Assembly: GCF_965199065.1 (NCBI RefSeq)
Contig: NZ_CBDAQN010000003.1
Span: 372,001-436,000 of the forward strand
Reading direction: 5' to 3'
DNA from: Acidisoma sp965199065
Lineage (GTDB): Bacteria > Pseudomonadota > Alphaproteobacteria > Acetobacterales > Acetobacteraceae
Length of the DNA: 64,000 bases
In this document: piece after piece, positions 1-8,895 of the stretch
How the letters are laid out: every line of letters starts with the position of its first letter
How positions within the stretch are numbered: the first letter of the stretch is position 1
Made by a program: the position numbers and the translations under genes
The notes under the pieces: generated by a model
Database searches by the model: none
The model's input: only the letters and a program-made list of their open reading frames with translations
Told to the model about the DNA's origin: nothing

Positions 1-1117
1 TGAGGTCATGCAGAGCGATCAATGATGTGACGACACCATCAAGCAGGTTCTCGGGGATTTCCTGTCCGTCGCGGTCGAGGATCGCGTCGGTCATCATGTG
101 GTGGCCGACCGTGCGGATGAGCATGAGGCTGCGGCCCGGCAGCACCAGCTCGCTGCCGTCCGGCGCCGTGTAGATGCGGTCAGGCTCGAGCCGGCGCTCC
201 ATTGTCCGGCCGCCCTTCTCGAACTGCGCGGCGAGCGTCCCTTGGCAGAGGCCGAGCCAGTTGCGGTAGACCGCAACCTTGTCCTCGGTGTCGACGGCGG
301 CGACGCTATCCTCACAGTCCATGATCGTGCTCAGCGCCGATTCGAGGATCATGTCCGCGACACCTGCCGGGTCGCCGCGTCCGATGGCATGGGCGCGGTC
401 GATCAACAGCTCAAGGTGCAGGCCGTGATGACGGAAGAGGATCGCGGTGGGCGCCTCGGCCGGGCCACGGTACCCCGCGAACCGCGCCGGATCGCGCAGC
501 GCGCCCTGGCCCGAGATCACAAGCGCCCCTTCTCGCACCGCGTAGCCCGTGGCCTCCGTGTGTGAACCCTCGGCCAGCGGCGCGATCTCGTCCAGGATCG
601 CCTTGGCGCGCGCGACGACCAAGCCAGCGCGCACAGGGTTGAGGCCGCGGCCACGCTCCGCGCCATCGGTCTCCGCAATCGCATCGGTGCCGTAGAGCGC
701 ATCGTAGAGGCTGCCCCAGCGGGCATTGGCGGCATTGAGCGCATACCGGGCGTTGGTGATCGGCACCACGAGCTGAGGTCCCGCGAGGGTCGCGATCTCG
801 GCGTCGACGCCTGTGGTCGTGATGGAGAACGGCGGCGGCTCCGGCAACAGATAACCGATGTCCGTGAGAAAGGCCTGGTAGGCCGCCGCATCGACCGGAC
901 GGGCGGTGTGCTGCCTGTGCCAGGCGTCGATCGCCGCCTGCATCTCATCGCGCTTCCGCAGAAGCGTCCGGTTCGCCGGGGCGAGGTCATGGATGATGGA
1001 CGCGAACCCGGCCCAGAAGTCCTGCGGAGCGAGCCCGGTGCCCGGCAGAGCCTCATCACGGATGAAGTCATGGAGGGGTTGGGCGACCCGCAGGCCGCCA
1101 GCGTCAACGTATTGCAT
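1..1117 (-). CDS. glcB: Malate synthase G, N-terminal part (cut by window edge)
   Basis: The reading frame starts at ATG 1117 (MQYVDAGGLRVAQPLHDF) and stays open to the left edge, giving about 372 residues of a protein usually near 720. Malate synthase G condenses glyoxylate with acetyl-CoA to malate in the cytoplasm, completing the glyoxylate shunt. The visible part carries the family's N-terminal helical clasp, the stretch TDIGYLLPEPPPF and the segment LESALSTIMDCEDSVAAVD, which resembles the conserved 'MEDSVAAVDAEDK' region of this family. A purine-rich AAGAGAG lies upstream of the start. hldE ends 13 bp upstream on the same strand, so the two may be cotranscribed although the functions are unrelated. 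Family identity is clear; the catalytic C-terminal half is outside the window. Confidence 0.93.
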   Translation of the reverse strand, partial: MQYVDAGGLRVAQPLHDFIRDEALPGTGLAPQDFWAGFASIIHDLAPANRTLLRKRDEMQAAIDAWHRQHTARPVDAAAYQAFLTDIGYLLPEPPPFSITTTGVDAEIATLAGPQLVVPITNARYALNAANARWGSLYDALYGTDAIAETDGAERGRGLNPVRAGLVVARAKAILDEIAPLAEGSHTEATGYAVREGALVISGQGALRDPARFAGYRGPAEAPTAILFRHHGLHLELLIDRAHAIGRGDPAGVADMILESALSTIMDCEDSVAAVDTEDKVAVYRNWLGLCQGTLAAQFEKGGRTMERRLEPDRIYTAPDGSELVLPGRSLMLIRTVGHHMMTDAILDRDGQEIPENLLDGVVTSLIALHDL

Positions 1118-1130
1118 GCTCAAGGCTCTC

Positions 1131-2627
1131 TTAATCGGCGATGGTGGAGGCTACCGCGCCACTGGCACGCGCGGAAGCCGGAAGCAGCTCCGCGCGCAGC
1201 ACAGTGCCGCCCCAGCCCGTCACCATGTCGGCACCGACGATGTCGGCAACGGCATGGTCCGAACCCTTTACCAGCAGGTCCGGCCGCAACGCCGCGATCA
1301 TGCTGAGGGGACTGTCCTCATCCAGAATACAGACGAGGTCGACCGCCGAAAGGGCGGCAAGATCGGCGGCGCGATCCGCCTCGGGGCGCATGTGCCGCGC
1401 CCCGGTCCGGGCGGTCCGCGCCGTGGCGTCGCCGCTGATCGCCACGATCAGCCGGTCGCATGCGCCACGGGCCTGCTCCAGAAGATGAACGTGCCCCTGG
1501 TGCAGCCGGTCGAACCGGCCATTGGTGAAGCCCACCCGCCAGCCGCGGCGGCGCCAGCGTTCCGCCTGCTCCATGGCGGCCTCGCGGGTTGCGATCTTGG
1601 CGCGGTTGCCGGCGACGGGCGCGAGACGGCCGAGGATGTCGTCCTGCCGCGCGACAGCGGTGCCGACCTTGCCCACCACGATACCCGCCGCGACGTTGGC
1701 GAGCCGTGCCGCGATGGGAAGCGGCAGCCGCGCCGCCATGCCCGCCGCAAGCACCGCCGCGACGGTGTCTCCGGCGCCGGAGACGTCGTGCACGTCGAGA
1801 GCCTCGGCCGGGAAGTGCCAGGTTTCCACGGGCGTCACCAGGCTCATGCCGTGTTCCGACCGGGTGATCAGGGCCGCGCCGATCCCGTGGCGGGCCAGCA
1901 TCGAGCGCGCGGCGGCCTCGATCTCCTCGTCGGTTTCGGCGGAGAGGCCGGTGGCGGCCGCGAGTTCGCGCCGGTTGGGCATGATGACATTGGCCCCGGC
2001 GTAGCGCGCGTAGTCGACGCCCTTGGGGTCGACGATGATCGGACGCCCGGCCTGACGCGCGGCCTCTATGAGCCGGGCCGGCATATCTCCGGCCAGCACG
2101 CCTTTGTTGTAGTCCGACAGGATCGTGACGGTCGTCGCCGTCATCGCATCGGTCGCTATGCGCAGCAGCCGTTCCGCGATCTTGGGATGGAGCGGCCCCG
2201 GATCCTCCGTATCGGCTCGCAACAGATGCTGGCCCTGGGCGAGGAAACGGGTCTTCACGGTGGTGACGCGGCTACCCTGGACGAGCAGCCAGGGTTCGAC
2301 GCCGCTCTGGCGGCCAATGAGGGCCGTGAGATCGGAGCCCGCCATATCGTCCCCGACAACGGCGACGAAGGCCGCGGCGGCACCAACGGCTGTGATGTTG
2401 CGGACGACGTTGGCCGCACCGCCCGGGAGCGAAAGTTCGCGCTGAAGGCTGAGAACGGGAACCGGGGCTTCCTGGCTGATGCGTGTCGCCTCGCCGTAGA
2501 CGTAGCGGTCGAGCATCGCGTCCCCGACGACGAGGACGGAGCCGCGACCTAGCTGGCGTGCCGCGTCGGCGAGTTCGGCGGCCGCGTCTTCCTGCCAGAC
2601 ACGAGGCGTGGGCAAGGGATCCGTCAT
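1131..2627 (-). CDS. hldE: Bifunctional heptose-7-phosphate kinase / heptose-1-phosphate adenylyltransferase HldE
   Basis: 498 residues. The N-terminal two thirds is a PfkB/ribokinase-type sugar kinase: VLVVGDAMLDRYVYGE near residue 35, LPGGAANVVRNI near 88, and the DVSGAGDTVAA catalytic loop near 280. The C-terminal third is a nucleotidyltransferase with FTNGRFDRLHQGHV near 365. HldE makes ADP-heptose for the LPS inner core in two cytoplasmic steps: phosphorylation of heptose-7-phosphate, then adenylylation of heptose-1-phosphate. Length matches fused HldE (about 480). The start ATG 2627 has no strong Shine-Dalgarno. The product implies a heptose-containing LPS and fits the glycosyltransferase genes elsewhere in the window. 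glcB follows on the same strand. Confidence 0.95.
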   Translation of the reverse strand: MTDPLPTPRVWQEDAAAELADAARQLGRGSVLVVGDAMLDRYVYGEATRISQEAPVPVLSLQRELSLPGGAANVVRNITAVGAAAAFVAVVGDDMAGSDLTALIGRQSGVEPWLLVQGSRVTTVKTRFLAQGQHLLRADTEDPGPLHPKIAERLLRIATDAMTATTVTILSDYNKGVLAGDMPARLIEAARQAGRPIIVDPKGVDYARYAGANVIMPNRRELAAATGLSAETDEEIEAAARSMLARHGIGAALITRSEHGMSLVTPVETWHFPAEALDVHDVSGAGDTVAAVLAAGMAARLPLPIAARLANVAAGIVVGKVGTAVARQDDILGRLAPVAGNRAKIATREAAMEQAERWRRRGWRVGFTNGRFDRLHQGHVHLLEQARGACDRLIVAISGDATARTARTGARHMRPEADRAADLAALSAVDLVCILDEDSPLSMIAALRPDLLVKGSDHAVADIVGADMVTGWGGTVLRAELLPASARASGAVASTIAD

Positions 2628-2753
2628 AGAAGTGAAATAGCCTCAATTCCCTGGGGCGGGTAGTGCTCTCTGGCATCCGGAGCCGATCGGGGACGGCGTC
2701 GGAGCAGGTTGATCGATGACAAGAGGCGTGGTAACTGCCGCGCCCTGTCCTGG

Positions 2754-2827
2754 TGGGGGATAGTTTAGCGGTAGAACTCCCGGCTCTGACCCGGGCAGCC
2801 TTGGTTCGAATCCAGGTCCCCCAGCCA
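2754..2827 (+). tRNA. tRNA-Gln (anticodon CTG)
   Basis: The sequence folds as a complete cloverleaf including the encoded CCA. The acceptor arms TGGGGGA and TCCCCCA pair fully. The anticodon stem CCCGG/CCGGG encloses loop CTCTGAC with anticodon CTG, reading codon CAG. The T arm is CTTGG-TTCGAAT-CCAGG. The U1-A72 pair and the GGGGG acceptor are typical of bacterial tRNA-Gln. It lies in the gap between divergent hldE and the small gene at 3004. Confidence 0.96.
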
Positions 2828-3003
2828 CCGGCCCGAGCGCGCTGCCCGAGCACCTTGGATGCGGGCGCCTTATTCAGAGCCACAACGTTAGAGGACCCGC
2901 CAAATCATCGCGGGCGGTCAACGGGTGCTTCAGGTGCCGTCGGCGCTCGTAGACGTGCACCGCTTCCAATACTATTTTATACACTTGGGGGCTCGGAACG
3001 AGC

Positions 3004-3306
3004 GTGGCGGCACAGTTGAACGACGGCAAGACGGATGCGAGCGATCCCGCTTTCGAAGCGGTTGTCGCGCGGGCATACGCCGACTCTCTGAGCACGTCCC
3101 TGCGAAATATGGCTGCCGCGACTGAACTTCATGGGCTCCCGCCTGACGCCGATGCGTTGCTTTCGGCAATCAGAAGCGCGTTCGGCAAGGCGAACGCGGT
3201 TTCCACCAAGGCCGGGATTGAGTTTCTAGCTGCCCGCGAACATGAAGCACGGGCTGCCGAGGAAGAATGGAAAACCTACTTCGACGCCGCCGATACCGTG
3301 CGCTAG
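3004..3306 (+). CDS. Hypothetical protein, 100 aa
   Basis: A GTG-started frame (MAAQLNDGKTDASDPAFEAV) of 100 residues, alanine- and acid-rich, predicted soluble and mostly helical, without signal peptide or membrane segment. I do not recognise a family. Support for a real gene: amino-acid composition is protein-like, and it ends just before a perfect 11-bp inverted repeat (3313-3339) shared with the convergent DUF892 gene, which looks like a bidirectional terminator. No strong ribosome site is visible, so the start is uncertain. Confidence 0.5.
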   Translation: MAAQLNDGKTDASDPAFEAVVARAYADSLSTSLRNMAAATELHGLPPDADALLSAIRSAFGKANAVSTKAGIEFLAAREHEARAAEEEWKTYFDAADTVR

Positions 3307-3312
3307 GCGTTT

Positions 3313-3339
3313 GGTGGCCGCCCACATCGGGCGGCCACC
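3313..3339. terminator. Hairpin between convergent genes, probable bidirectional terminator
   Basis: Arms GGTGGCCGCCC (3313-3323) and GGGCGGCCACC (3329-3339) pair perfectly over 11 bp with a 5-nt loop. It sits between the stop codons of two convergent genes (3306 plus, 3363 minus). There is no long T tract on either side, so termination strength is uncertain. Confidence 0.6.
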
Positions 3340-3362
3340 TTGGTCGCGAACGTCGCTGCAGG

Positions 3363-3860
3363 CTACTTGCCAGCCGTCTTGGCCAGCTTCTCACCCAGCT
3401 TGCTCGTGTAGTTGTCGGCTTTGTAGATGTCCGCGACGATGCCCTTGAGCTTCTTGACATCGTCCTGCCGGCCGAGCGCCGCGGCGTAGGCCGATGCTGA
3501 GCCGAAGCCAGCGATACCGTAGTGCGACATACGCTGATACTGGGCGATGAGGACGATCGCCTGCAGATCGTCGTCTTCGGGCGCTTCCTCTTCGCCGTGC
3601 TTGATCGCTTCCTTTACGAGACCTTCCATGCCTTTGCAGTGCTCCTTGGCGACTTCCCCGCCGCCCGCTTCCAGCAACGCCTTGATGGTGGCCGTATGCC
3701 CCGAGATGCCCGAGACGGAGTTCTCAAAAAGATCCTTGAGCGTCTCGTCCTGAACCTTGCCTGCAAGCCTGCCGAGGACTTTCGCCATCTGGTCGTTTGC
3801 CGACCAAAGGTCCGCTAGCTCATCGTGGTAGATTTCCTTAAGGCTGTCGGGACCGGACAT
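3363..3860 (-). CDS. DUF892 / YciE-YciF ferritin-like family protein
   Basis: 165 residues, the usual length of the DUF892 family. It begins SLKEIYHDELADLWSANDQM, contains GHTATIKALLEA and the helix pair around AIVLIAQYQRMSHYGIAGF, which are characteristic. The fold is a ferritin-like four-helix bundle. Members such as YciE and YciF are stress-associated and of uncertain activity. The acidic EEEAPEDDD stretch near residue 91 lies in the family's linker. The start ATG 3860 is preceded by AGGAGAG at good distance. It stands alone, convergent with the small gene at 3004. Confidence 0.88.
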   Translation of the reverse strand: MSGPDSLKEIYHDELADLWSANDQMAKVLGRLAGKVQDETLKDLFENSVSGISGHTATIKALLEAGGGEVAKEHCKGMEGLVKEAIKHGEEEAPEDDDLQAIVLIAQYQRMSHYGIAGFGSASAYAAALGRQDDVKKLKGIVADIYKADNYTSKLGEKLAKTAGK

Positions 3861-4048
3861 GAAACTCTCCTGTATGGGTGGTGTCGCCTGAGCCCACCGT
3901 GCGGTGAGACGGCGTCAGCCCTCCATCTGCGGCCGATATCCCGTCGTTAAAGACGATAGTTGTCGCCCGCCCTTCAAATCATCGCGTTCATCCTGCTTTT
4001 CCGCACGATGCGGCGCCTGCACGTTGCGCCGTTGCGCCGGTTCCGGGC

Positions 4049-5236
4049 TCAGGTTCCGGGCACTCCACGAGGACGGAGATGATTGCAGACAGTAGCGCAA
4101 CAGGCCGTCACCAGCATGATCAGCGCCATCGCCCGCGGGGTCACGTCGCCGAATTCGCCCACCAACATGCCGCTGACGGCACCGACCGTGAACTGTAATG
4201 TCCCGGTCAACGCCGAGGCGACGCCCGCATTGGCATGGTGTCGCGCCATGACCGCTACCGTCCCGTTGGGGAAGACGAAGCCGAGGCACCCGAGCACGAC
4301 AAAGAGCCCGGCCAGCGTGCCGGCCAGGCTGGCGACGCCGCACATCGCGATGACCGCCAGGTATGCGGTCGCGGCCAACATGACCCGCACGGCGCTGGTC
4401 AAGGTCCGGTCCAGCCCGAAGCGCGCCATCACGATCCGGCCGTTCAACTGGCTGCCCATGATGAGGGCGAAGCCGTTCAGGCCGAAGATGCAGCCATAGA
4501 GGACAGGGCTGACGTGGAAGCCGGCCTCGAAAACCTGGGGGGACCCGCCGAGATAGGCGAAGAGGGTCGCACTCCCGAAGGCGACGGTAAGCGCCGCGGG
4601 CAGGAAGCTGCGGTCCCGCCCGACCTGGATGTAACGTTGGAGGACGCTGATCAGGCCCAGCCTCACCCGTCGCTCCGGCGGCAACGTATCGGGCAGGAAG
4701 AAGCCCACCAGGATCATGTTGGTGACGCCATAGATGGCCTGGACCCAGAAGATCGAGCGCCATCCGGCCCATTGCAGAATGAACCCGCCCAGCGCCGGGG
4801 CCAGGATCGGCGACAAACCCATGACCAGCATCAGCTGCGCCATCATCCGGGCTGCCGCCTGCCCTGTCGCCAGATCGCGAACGACGGCGCGCGGAACGAC
4901 GACGCTCGAAGCCCCACCGAGCGCTGCCAGGAAGCGAAAGACCGAGAACGAGATGAGGCCGGTCGAGAGCGCGCAGCCGACAGTCGCGATGGTGTAGAGC
5001 GTCATGCCGGCAAGGAGCGGCACTTTGCGCCCTGCTCTATCCGCCAGTGGCCCGAACACCAGCTGCCCGATAGCGAGACCGATGAAGAACGCCGCGAGCG
5101 TCATCTGGGCGCCGCCGCGAATGCCGCCAAGCTCCCGCGCGATTGCCGGGAAAGCCGGCAGATACATGTCGATCGAGACCGAACCGACAGCAGTCATGAA
5201 GCCGAGAAGGGCGGGCAGCCAGACAGGAAAGCTCAT
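4049..5236 (-). CDS. Bcr/CflA-family multidrug efflux MFS transporter
   Basis: 395 residues from ATG 5236 (MSFPVWLPALLGFMTAVGSV), with about 12 hydrophobic segments. The N-terminal SIDMYLPAFPAIARELGG is diagnostic of the Bcr/CflA drug-proton antiporters, as are the loop 2-3 motif GPLADRAGRKVPLL and PILAPALGGFILQWAGWRSIFW. It is an inner-membrane exporter; the substrate cannot be read from sequence. An in-frame codon ten residues upstream exists, but the family N-terminus fits the start chosen here, with AGGG nearby. The gene ends at 4049 and about 190 bp without a gene separate it from the DUF892 start. Confidence 0.9.
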   Translation of the reverse strand: MSFPVWLPALLGFMTAVGSVSIDMYLPAFPAIARELGGIRGGAQMTLAAFFIGLAIGQLVFGPLADRAGRKVPLLAGMTLYTIATVGCALSTGLISFSVFRFLAALGGASSVVVPRAVVRDLATGQAAARMMAQLMLVMGLSPILAPALGGFILQWAGWRSIFWVQAIYGVTNMILVGFFLPDTLPPERRVRLGLISVLQRYIQVGRDRSFLPAALTVAFGSATLFAYLGGSPQVFEAGFHVSPVLYGCIFGLNGFALIMGSQLNGRIVMARFGLDRTLTSAVRVMLAATAYLAVIAMCGVASLAGTLAGLFVVLGCLGFVFPNGTVAVMARHHANAGVASALTGTLQFTVGAVSGMLVGEFGDVTPRAMALIMLVTACCATVCNHLRPRGVPGT

Positions 5237-5276
5237 CGGCCCTGTCTGGCACAGCCATGGCCGCAAGGCAGCCCTG

Positions 5277-5308
5277 AAAACCCCGTATCAGCCTTGCCGG
5301 ATACGGGG
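5277..5308 (-). terminator. Rho-independent terminator of the glycine-zipper lipoprotein gene
   Basis: On the minus strand the arms CCCCGTATC and GATACGGGG (5281-5289 and 5300-5308) form a 9-bp GC-rich stem, followed by TTTT (5277-5280). It lies 16 bp after the lipoprotein stop codon and before the efflux gene start, so it separates the two same-strand genes. Confidence 0.75.
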
Positions 5309-5324
5309 CAGGGCCGAACGATCC

Positions 5325-5537
5325 TTACGGTGCCGTCAGAGCGCCGCCAGCGGCACCGACGCCGCCGCCAACCAAGGCTCCCGTTCCGGCATTGCCGCCG
5401 GTCGCCGCACCGACTGCCGCACCCGCGCCGGCACCGATCGCGCCGCCGGTGAGCGCCCTCGTCAGCGGCGAATGGCCGCAGGCGGAGAGCGACAGAGCAG
5501 CCGAACCAAGGGTCAGGCTAAGGATGACAACACGCAT
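5325..5537 (-). CDS. Small glycine-zipper lipoprotein
   Basis: 70 residues from ATG 5537 (MRVVILSLTLGSAALSLSAC). The hydrophobic N-terminus ends in a lipobox LSAC with Cys20, so it is probably lipid-anchored. The mature part is almost only Gly/Ala: GGAIGAGAGAAVGAATGG and GGGVGAAGGAL, which are glycine-zipper repeats known in small outer-membrane or periplasmic proteins of the YMGG/OmpA-glycine-zipper type. Precise role is unknown. It is monocistronic, with its own terminator downstream. Confidence 0.82.
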   Translation of the reverse strand: MRVVILSLTLGSAALSLSACGHSPLTRALTGGAIGAGAGAAVGAATGGNAGTGALVGGGVGAAGGALTAP

Positions 5538-5743
5538 CGAACAAAAACGCACGGCAACCTCCCAACAATCGCGGCGAGCCCGAAGGGACCCAACCAGTTG
5601 AAAACAAGTAAAAGGCGATGTTGTGCGGGCCGAAGATTTGGCAAGATTGCAAAACGGCAATAAGCCCGTGCGTGAATTGCGGGACCAGCCACTCCGCCGC
5701 GCCCGCGCGGCCGGAATTTGGCCGCAAAGCCGCGTGCCGCCGT

Positions 5744-6685
5744 TCAGAGGGTTTTGCGGCGGTCCGCGTAACGGTCGAGATAGGTGGGCACGATCAGCTC
5801 CACCGGCTTGGACGTAATGCCAAGCGCCGCCAGCCCAGGCAGCGTGCCGCTCACCACATTGTCCTGACCTAGCATCTCCAGCTGGTCGGTGGTCAGGAGC
5901 TTGCCGGGCAGCCGCTCCAGAATCGTCGCCTGCAGCCGCGCGATGCCGGGCGGCACGGCCACGAGCAGGCGCTTCCGCCGCGTCTCCTTCAAGATGTAGG
6001 TCAGGATTTCGCGGAAGGTCCACGTCCTCGGGCCGCCCAGCTCATAGACGCGCGGCGCCTCGGGCGGCAGGGCGAGCGCCGCCATGATGGCATCCGCCAC
6101 ATCCCCGACATAGACCGGCTGGAACTTCGTGGCGCCCGAGATCAGCGGCATGACGGGCGAGAGGCGCGCCATCTCGCCGAACCGGTTGAAGAACTGGTCT
6201 TCGGCGCCGAAGACGATGGAGGGGCGCAGGATGACGGCATCCGGGAAACCCGCAGTCACCGCCGCCTCGCCGGCAGCCTTGCTGCGGCCATAGCCGCTGC
6301 GGCTGGTGCCCGACGCGCCGATCGCCGACACATGCACCAGATGCCGAACACCGGCCCGGGCGGCCTCGTCGGCGATCAGGCGCGGTCCGGTGCCCTGGAT
6401 CTTCGAGAAGTCGCCGGCGCGGCGCTCGGCCAGGATGCCGACGAGGTTGACGACGACCTCGGCGCCCACGACGGCGCGGCCGATGGCGGCGGCGTCCGTC
6501 ACCGGCGCGTATAGGGGCACGATCTGGCCGGTGGCCCCGAGCGGCTTGAGGCCCGCGCCGCGTTCAGGGTCGCGGCCGGCGATGCGAACGACGTAGCCTT
6601 GGCGGACGAGGTGCGGCACCAGATAGCGGCCGATGAAACCCGCCCCGCCAAATACCGTGGCGACTTTCCGTGTCTGGGTGACCAT
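5744..6685 (-). CDS. NDUFA9-like NAD(P)-binding protein (complex I accessory / atypical SDR family)
   Basis: 313 residues from ATG 6685 (MVTQTRKVATVFGGAGFIGR); an upstream in-frame start at 6724 would add 13 residues. The Rossmann motif FGGAGFIG near residue 12 binds the dinucleotide. NLVGILAERRAGDF, the segment HVSAIGAS and the degenerate SDR site SGYGRSKAAGEAAV follow. This pattern matches the bacterial proteins grouped with NDUFA9 of respiratory complex I, often annotated 'complex I NDUFA9 subunit family protein'. It may bind NADPH or help quinone or complex I metabolism; a catalytic role is not established. No nuo genes are nearby. Confidence 0.85.
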   Translation of the reverse strand: MVTQTRKVATVFGGAGFIGRYLVPHLVRQGYVVRIAGRDPERGAGLKPLGATGQIVPLYAPVTDAAAIGRAVVGAEVVVNLVGILAERRAGDFSKIQGTGPRLIADEAARAGVRHLVHVSAIGASGTSRSGYGRSKAAGEAAVTAGFPDAVILRPSIVFGAEDQFFNRFGEMARLSPVMPLISGATKFQPVYVGDVADAIMAALALPPEAPRVYELGGPRTWTFREILTYILKETRRKRLLVAVPPGIARLQATILERLPGKLLTTDQLEMLGQDNVVSGTLPGLAALGITSKPVELIVPTYLDRYADRRKTL

Positions 6686-6837
6686 GCTGGTGTCCGTCCG
6701 TTCAGCGTTATCTCGAAACAGCATTACGAGGCGGCAGAGCAGCCCTCAAGAGCAAGCGCGGCCGTGTGATGATGGCACGGAGCCCGCAGTTGACGCCGGG
6801 GTGGCAGCAGTCTACATGCCCCGCCCACCGCAGCTGT

Positions 6838-6924
6838 GCCCAGATGGCGGAATTGGTAGACGCGCAGGTTTCAGGTACCTGTGGCCGTAAGGTCGTGGAA
6901 GTTCGAGTCTTCTTCTGGGCACCA
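6838..6924 (+). tRNA. tRNA-Leu (anticodon CAG)
   Basis: Acceptor arms GCCCAGA and TCTGGGC pair fully and the discriminator A plus CCA is encoded. The anticodon stem CAGGT/ACCTG encloses TTCAGGT with anticodon CAG (codon CUG). A long variable arm (class II) GGCCGTAAGGTC follows, then GTTCGAGTC in the T loop. It stands 40 bp before the phosphonate operon. Confidence 0.95.
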
Positions 6925-6964
6925 CCGCCTCCCCGGCTTTTGTTTCGGCTGCGAGGAACCCCCG

Positions 6965-8083
6965 GTGACATACGATATCGCGATCGTCGGCGCCGGCATC
7001 CTCGGGTTAGCCCACGCCCTGGCCGCGTCGCGCCTCGGCCTTAGCGTCGTCGTCGTCGACCGCGACCAGCGCGCCGTCGGCGCCTCCATCCGCAACTTCG
7101 GCTTCGTCACCGTGACCGGCCAGCAAAATGGCGATTGCTGGCGCCGCGCCATGCGGTCCCGCGACATCTGGGAAGAGATCGCGCCGGCCGCCGGCATCTG
7201 CGTGCTGCAACATGGCCTCGCCGTCGTGGCCCGCCGCCCCGAGGCCGCCTCGGTGCTGGAAGCGTTCCGGAACCACCCGGTCATGGGCGAGGACTGCGAA
7301 CTGCTCTCCCCAGCCGAGGGCCGCGCGCGCTTCCCCTGGATCACCGGAGAAGCCGAGGCGGTGCTCTACAGCCCGCACGACCGCCGTGTGGAGTCGCGCG
7401 ACGCCATCCCTCGCCTGGCGGCCTTCCTGGAGAGCGCCCACGGCGTGACCATCCGGCGCGGCCTGGCCGTCCACGCCGTCGATAGCGGGCGACTGGTGAC
7501 CTCCGGGGGCGTGGTGGAAGCCAGGCACGTCGTCGTCTGCCCCGGCGACGACCTCGCCACCCTCTTCCCCGACCGCCTTGCCCATTACGGCGTCCATCGC
7601 TCGAAGCTGCAGATGATGCGGCTGAGGCCCCTCAAGCCGCTGCACCTCAACTGCGCGGTGATGACCGACCTCTCGCTGGTGCGCTACCTCGGCTACTCCG
7701 AACTCCCCGAGGCGCGGCCCCTGCTCTCCCGGCTCCGCTCCGAACAGCCCGCCCATCTCGCCGGCGGGGTGCATCTCATCGCGGTGCAGTCGGCGGACGG
7801 CACGCTCGTCGTCGGCGACACCCACGTCTATGGCGACACCATGGACCCCTTCTCCGACAACGCGCTCGACGAGCTGGTGCTGGAGGAGTTCGGCGCCGTC
7901 TTCCCCCATGTCGACTATGAGGTCACCGAGCGCTGGATCGGCACCTATGCCGCAGCCCATGACCGGCTCGTGCTCATCGATACGCCGATGGACCGGGTGC
8001 GGCTCGTGGTCGTCACCAGCGGCACCGGCGCCTCCACCTCCTTCGCCATCGGCGAGGAAGTCATCCAGGAGCTTTGCGCATGA
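6965..8083 (+). CDS. FAD-dependent oxidoreductase of the phosphonate-associated family (PbfC/PbfD-like)
   Basis: 372 residues. The start is GTG 6965 because GAGGA (6953-6957) lies 7 nt upstream and the FAD motif DIAIVGAGILGLAHA follows at once. It is a DAO-fold flavoenzyme; SIRNFGFVTVTGQQNG and the C-terminal VVVTSGTGASTSFAIGEE match the family TIGR03364, known for linkage to phosphonatase genes. Enzymes of this type (published as PbfC/PbfD) oxidise 2-aminoethylphosphonate or its N-methyl form to phosphonoacetaldehyde. The next gene, phnX, overlaps it by 4 bp (ATGA) and uses that product. The exact substrate is inferred from context; I cannot tell which of the two Pbf types it is. Confidence 0.85.
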   Translation: MTYDIAIVGAGILGLAHALAASRLGLSVVVVDRDQRAVGASIRNFGFVTVTGQQNGDCWRRAMRSRDIWEEIAPAAGICVLQHGLAVVARRPEAASVLEAFRNHPVMGEDCELLSPAEGRARFPWITGEAEAVLYSPHDRRVESRDAIPRLAAFLESAHGVTIRRGLAVHAVDSGRLVTSGGVVEARHVVVCPGDDLATLFPDRLAHYGVHRSKLQMMRLRPLKPLHLNCAVMTDLSLVRYLGYSELPEARPLLSRLRSEQPAHLAGGVHLIAVQSADGTLVVGDTHVYGDTMDPFSDNALDELVLEEFGAVFPHVDYEVTERWIGTYAAAHDRLVLIDTPMDRVRLVVVTSGTGASTSFAIGEEVIQELCA

Positions 8084-8886
8084 CCACGCATCTTCGCGCG
8101 GCGATCTTCGACTGGGCCGGGACCGTCATCGACTTCGGCTCGCGGGCACCGATGGGCGCGTTCGTGGAAGCCTACCGGCGCTTCGGCGTTGACATCTCCG
8201 TCTCTGAAGCCCGCAAGCCGATGGGGCTGCCGAAACGCGCCCATATCGCGGCGCTGATGGCCGAACCCGCGATCGCCGGGCGGTGGGCGGATCAACACGG
8301 CGCCCCGCCGGGCGAGACGGAGATCGACCAACTTTACGACGTGTTCGTGCCGCTCAATACCGAAGTGGTCGCCGAGTTTTGCACCCTCATCCCCGGCGCG
8401 GTTGAGATGGCAAACGCCGTGCGGGCGCGCGGCATGAAGCTCGGCTCGACCACCGGATACGTCCGCCCGATCATGGAACGCGTGCTGCCGCTGGCCGCCG
8501 CGCAAGGCTACCAGCCGGACAACCTCGTCTGCGCCGGAGACCTCGCCGACGGACGCCCGACGCCGCTGATGATGTATCGCTGCTTCGCCGATCTCGGTGT
8601 CTATCCGCCCTCGGCGGTGGTGAAGATCGACGATACCGAGCCGGGAATTCTGGAGGGCCTCGCCGCCGGCACCTGGACGGTGGGCGTCAGCATCTCCGGC
8701 AATTGCGTCGGCCTCTCGGCCGAGGAATGGGCCGCGACGCCCGAAGAGGACCAGGCAACCCTCCGCGCGCATGCCGAGGCGCAGCTGCTCGGCGCGGGCG
8801 CGCATTTCGTGATCGACAGCATTGCCGACCTCATGCCGGTGCTCGACGAGATCGAGACGCGCATGGCGCGCGGCGAAGCGCCTTAG
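8080..8886 (+). CDS. phnX: Phosphonoacetaldehyde hydrolase (phosphonatase)
   Basis: 268 residues, the normal PhnX length. HAD-superfamily motif IFDWAGTVIDFG places the nucleophile at Asp11. The cap lysine of PhnX that forms a Schiff base with the aldehyde is Lys52 in KPMGLPKRAH. The thiolate-site loop GSTTGYVRP and the acid motif VKIDDTEPGI complete the set. The enzyme cleaves phosphonoacetaldehyde to acetaldehyde and phosphate. The start ATG 8080 overlaps the stop of the upstream oxidoreductase, indicating coupled translation, and the PbfA-like gene follows 9 bp later. Strong call. Confidence 0.95.
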   Translation: MTTHLRAAIFDWAGTVIDFGSRAPMGAFVEAYRRFGVDISVSEARKPMGLPKRAHIAALMAEPAIAGRWADQHGAPPGETEIDQLYDVFVPLNTEVVAEFCTLIPGAVEMANAVRARGMKLGSTTGYVRPIMERVLPLAAAQGYQPDNLVCAGDLADGRPTPLMMYRCFADLGVYPPSAVVKIDDTEPGILEGLAAGTWTVGVSISGNCVGLSAEEWAATPEEDQATLRAHAEAQLLGAGAHFVIDSIADLMPVLDEIETRMARGEAP

Positions 8887-8895
8887 GCTCGTCCC

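Noticed and set aside
98..2552. Long plus-strand frames over glcB and hldE
   Set aside because: They run antisense to clear genes; residues are Arg/Gly/Pro-rich without family motifs, typical of high-GC shadows.
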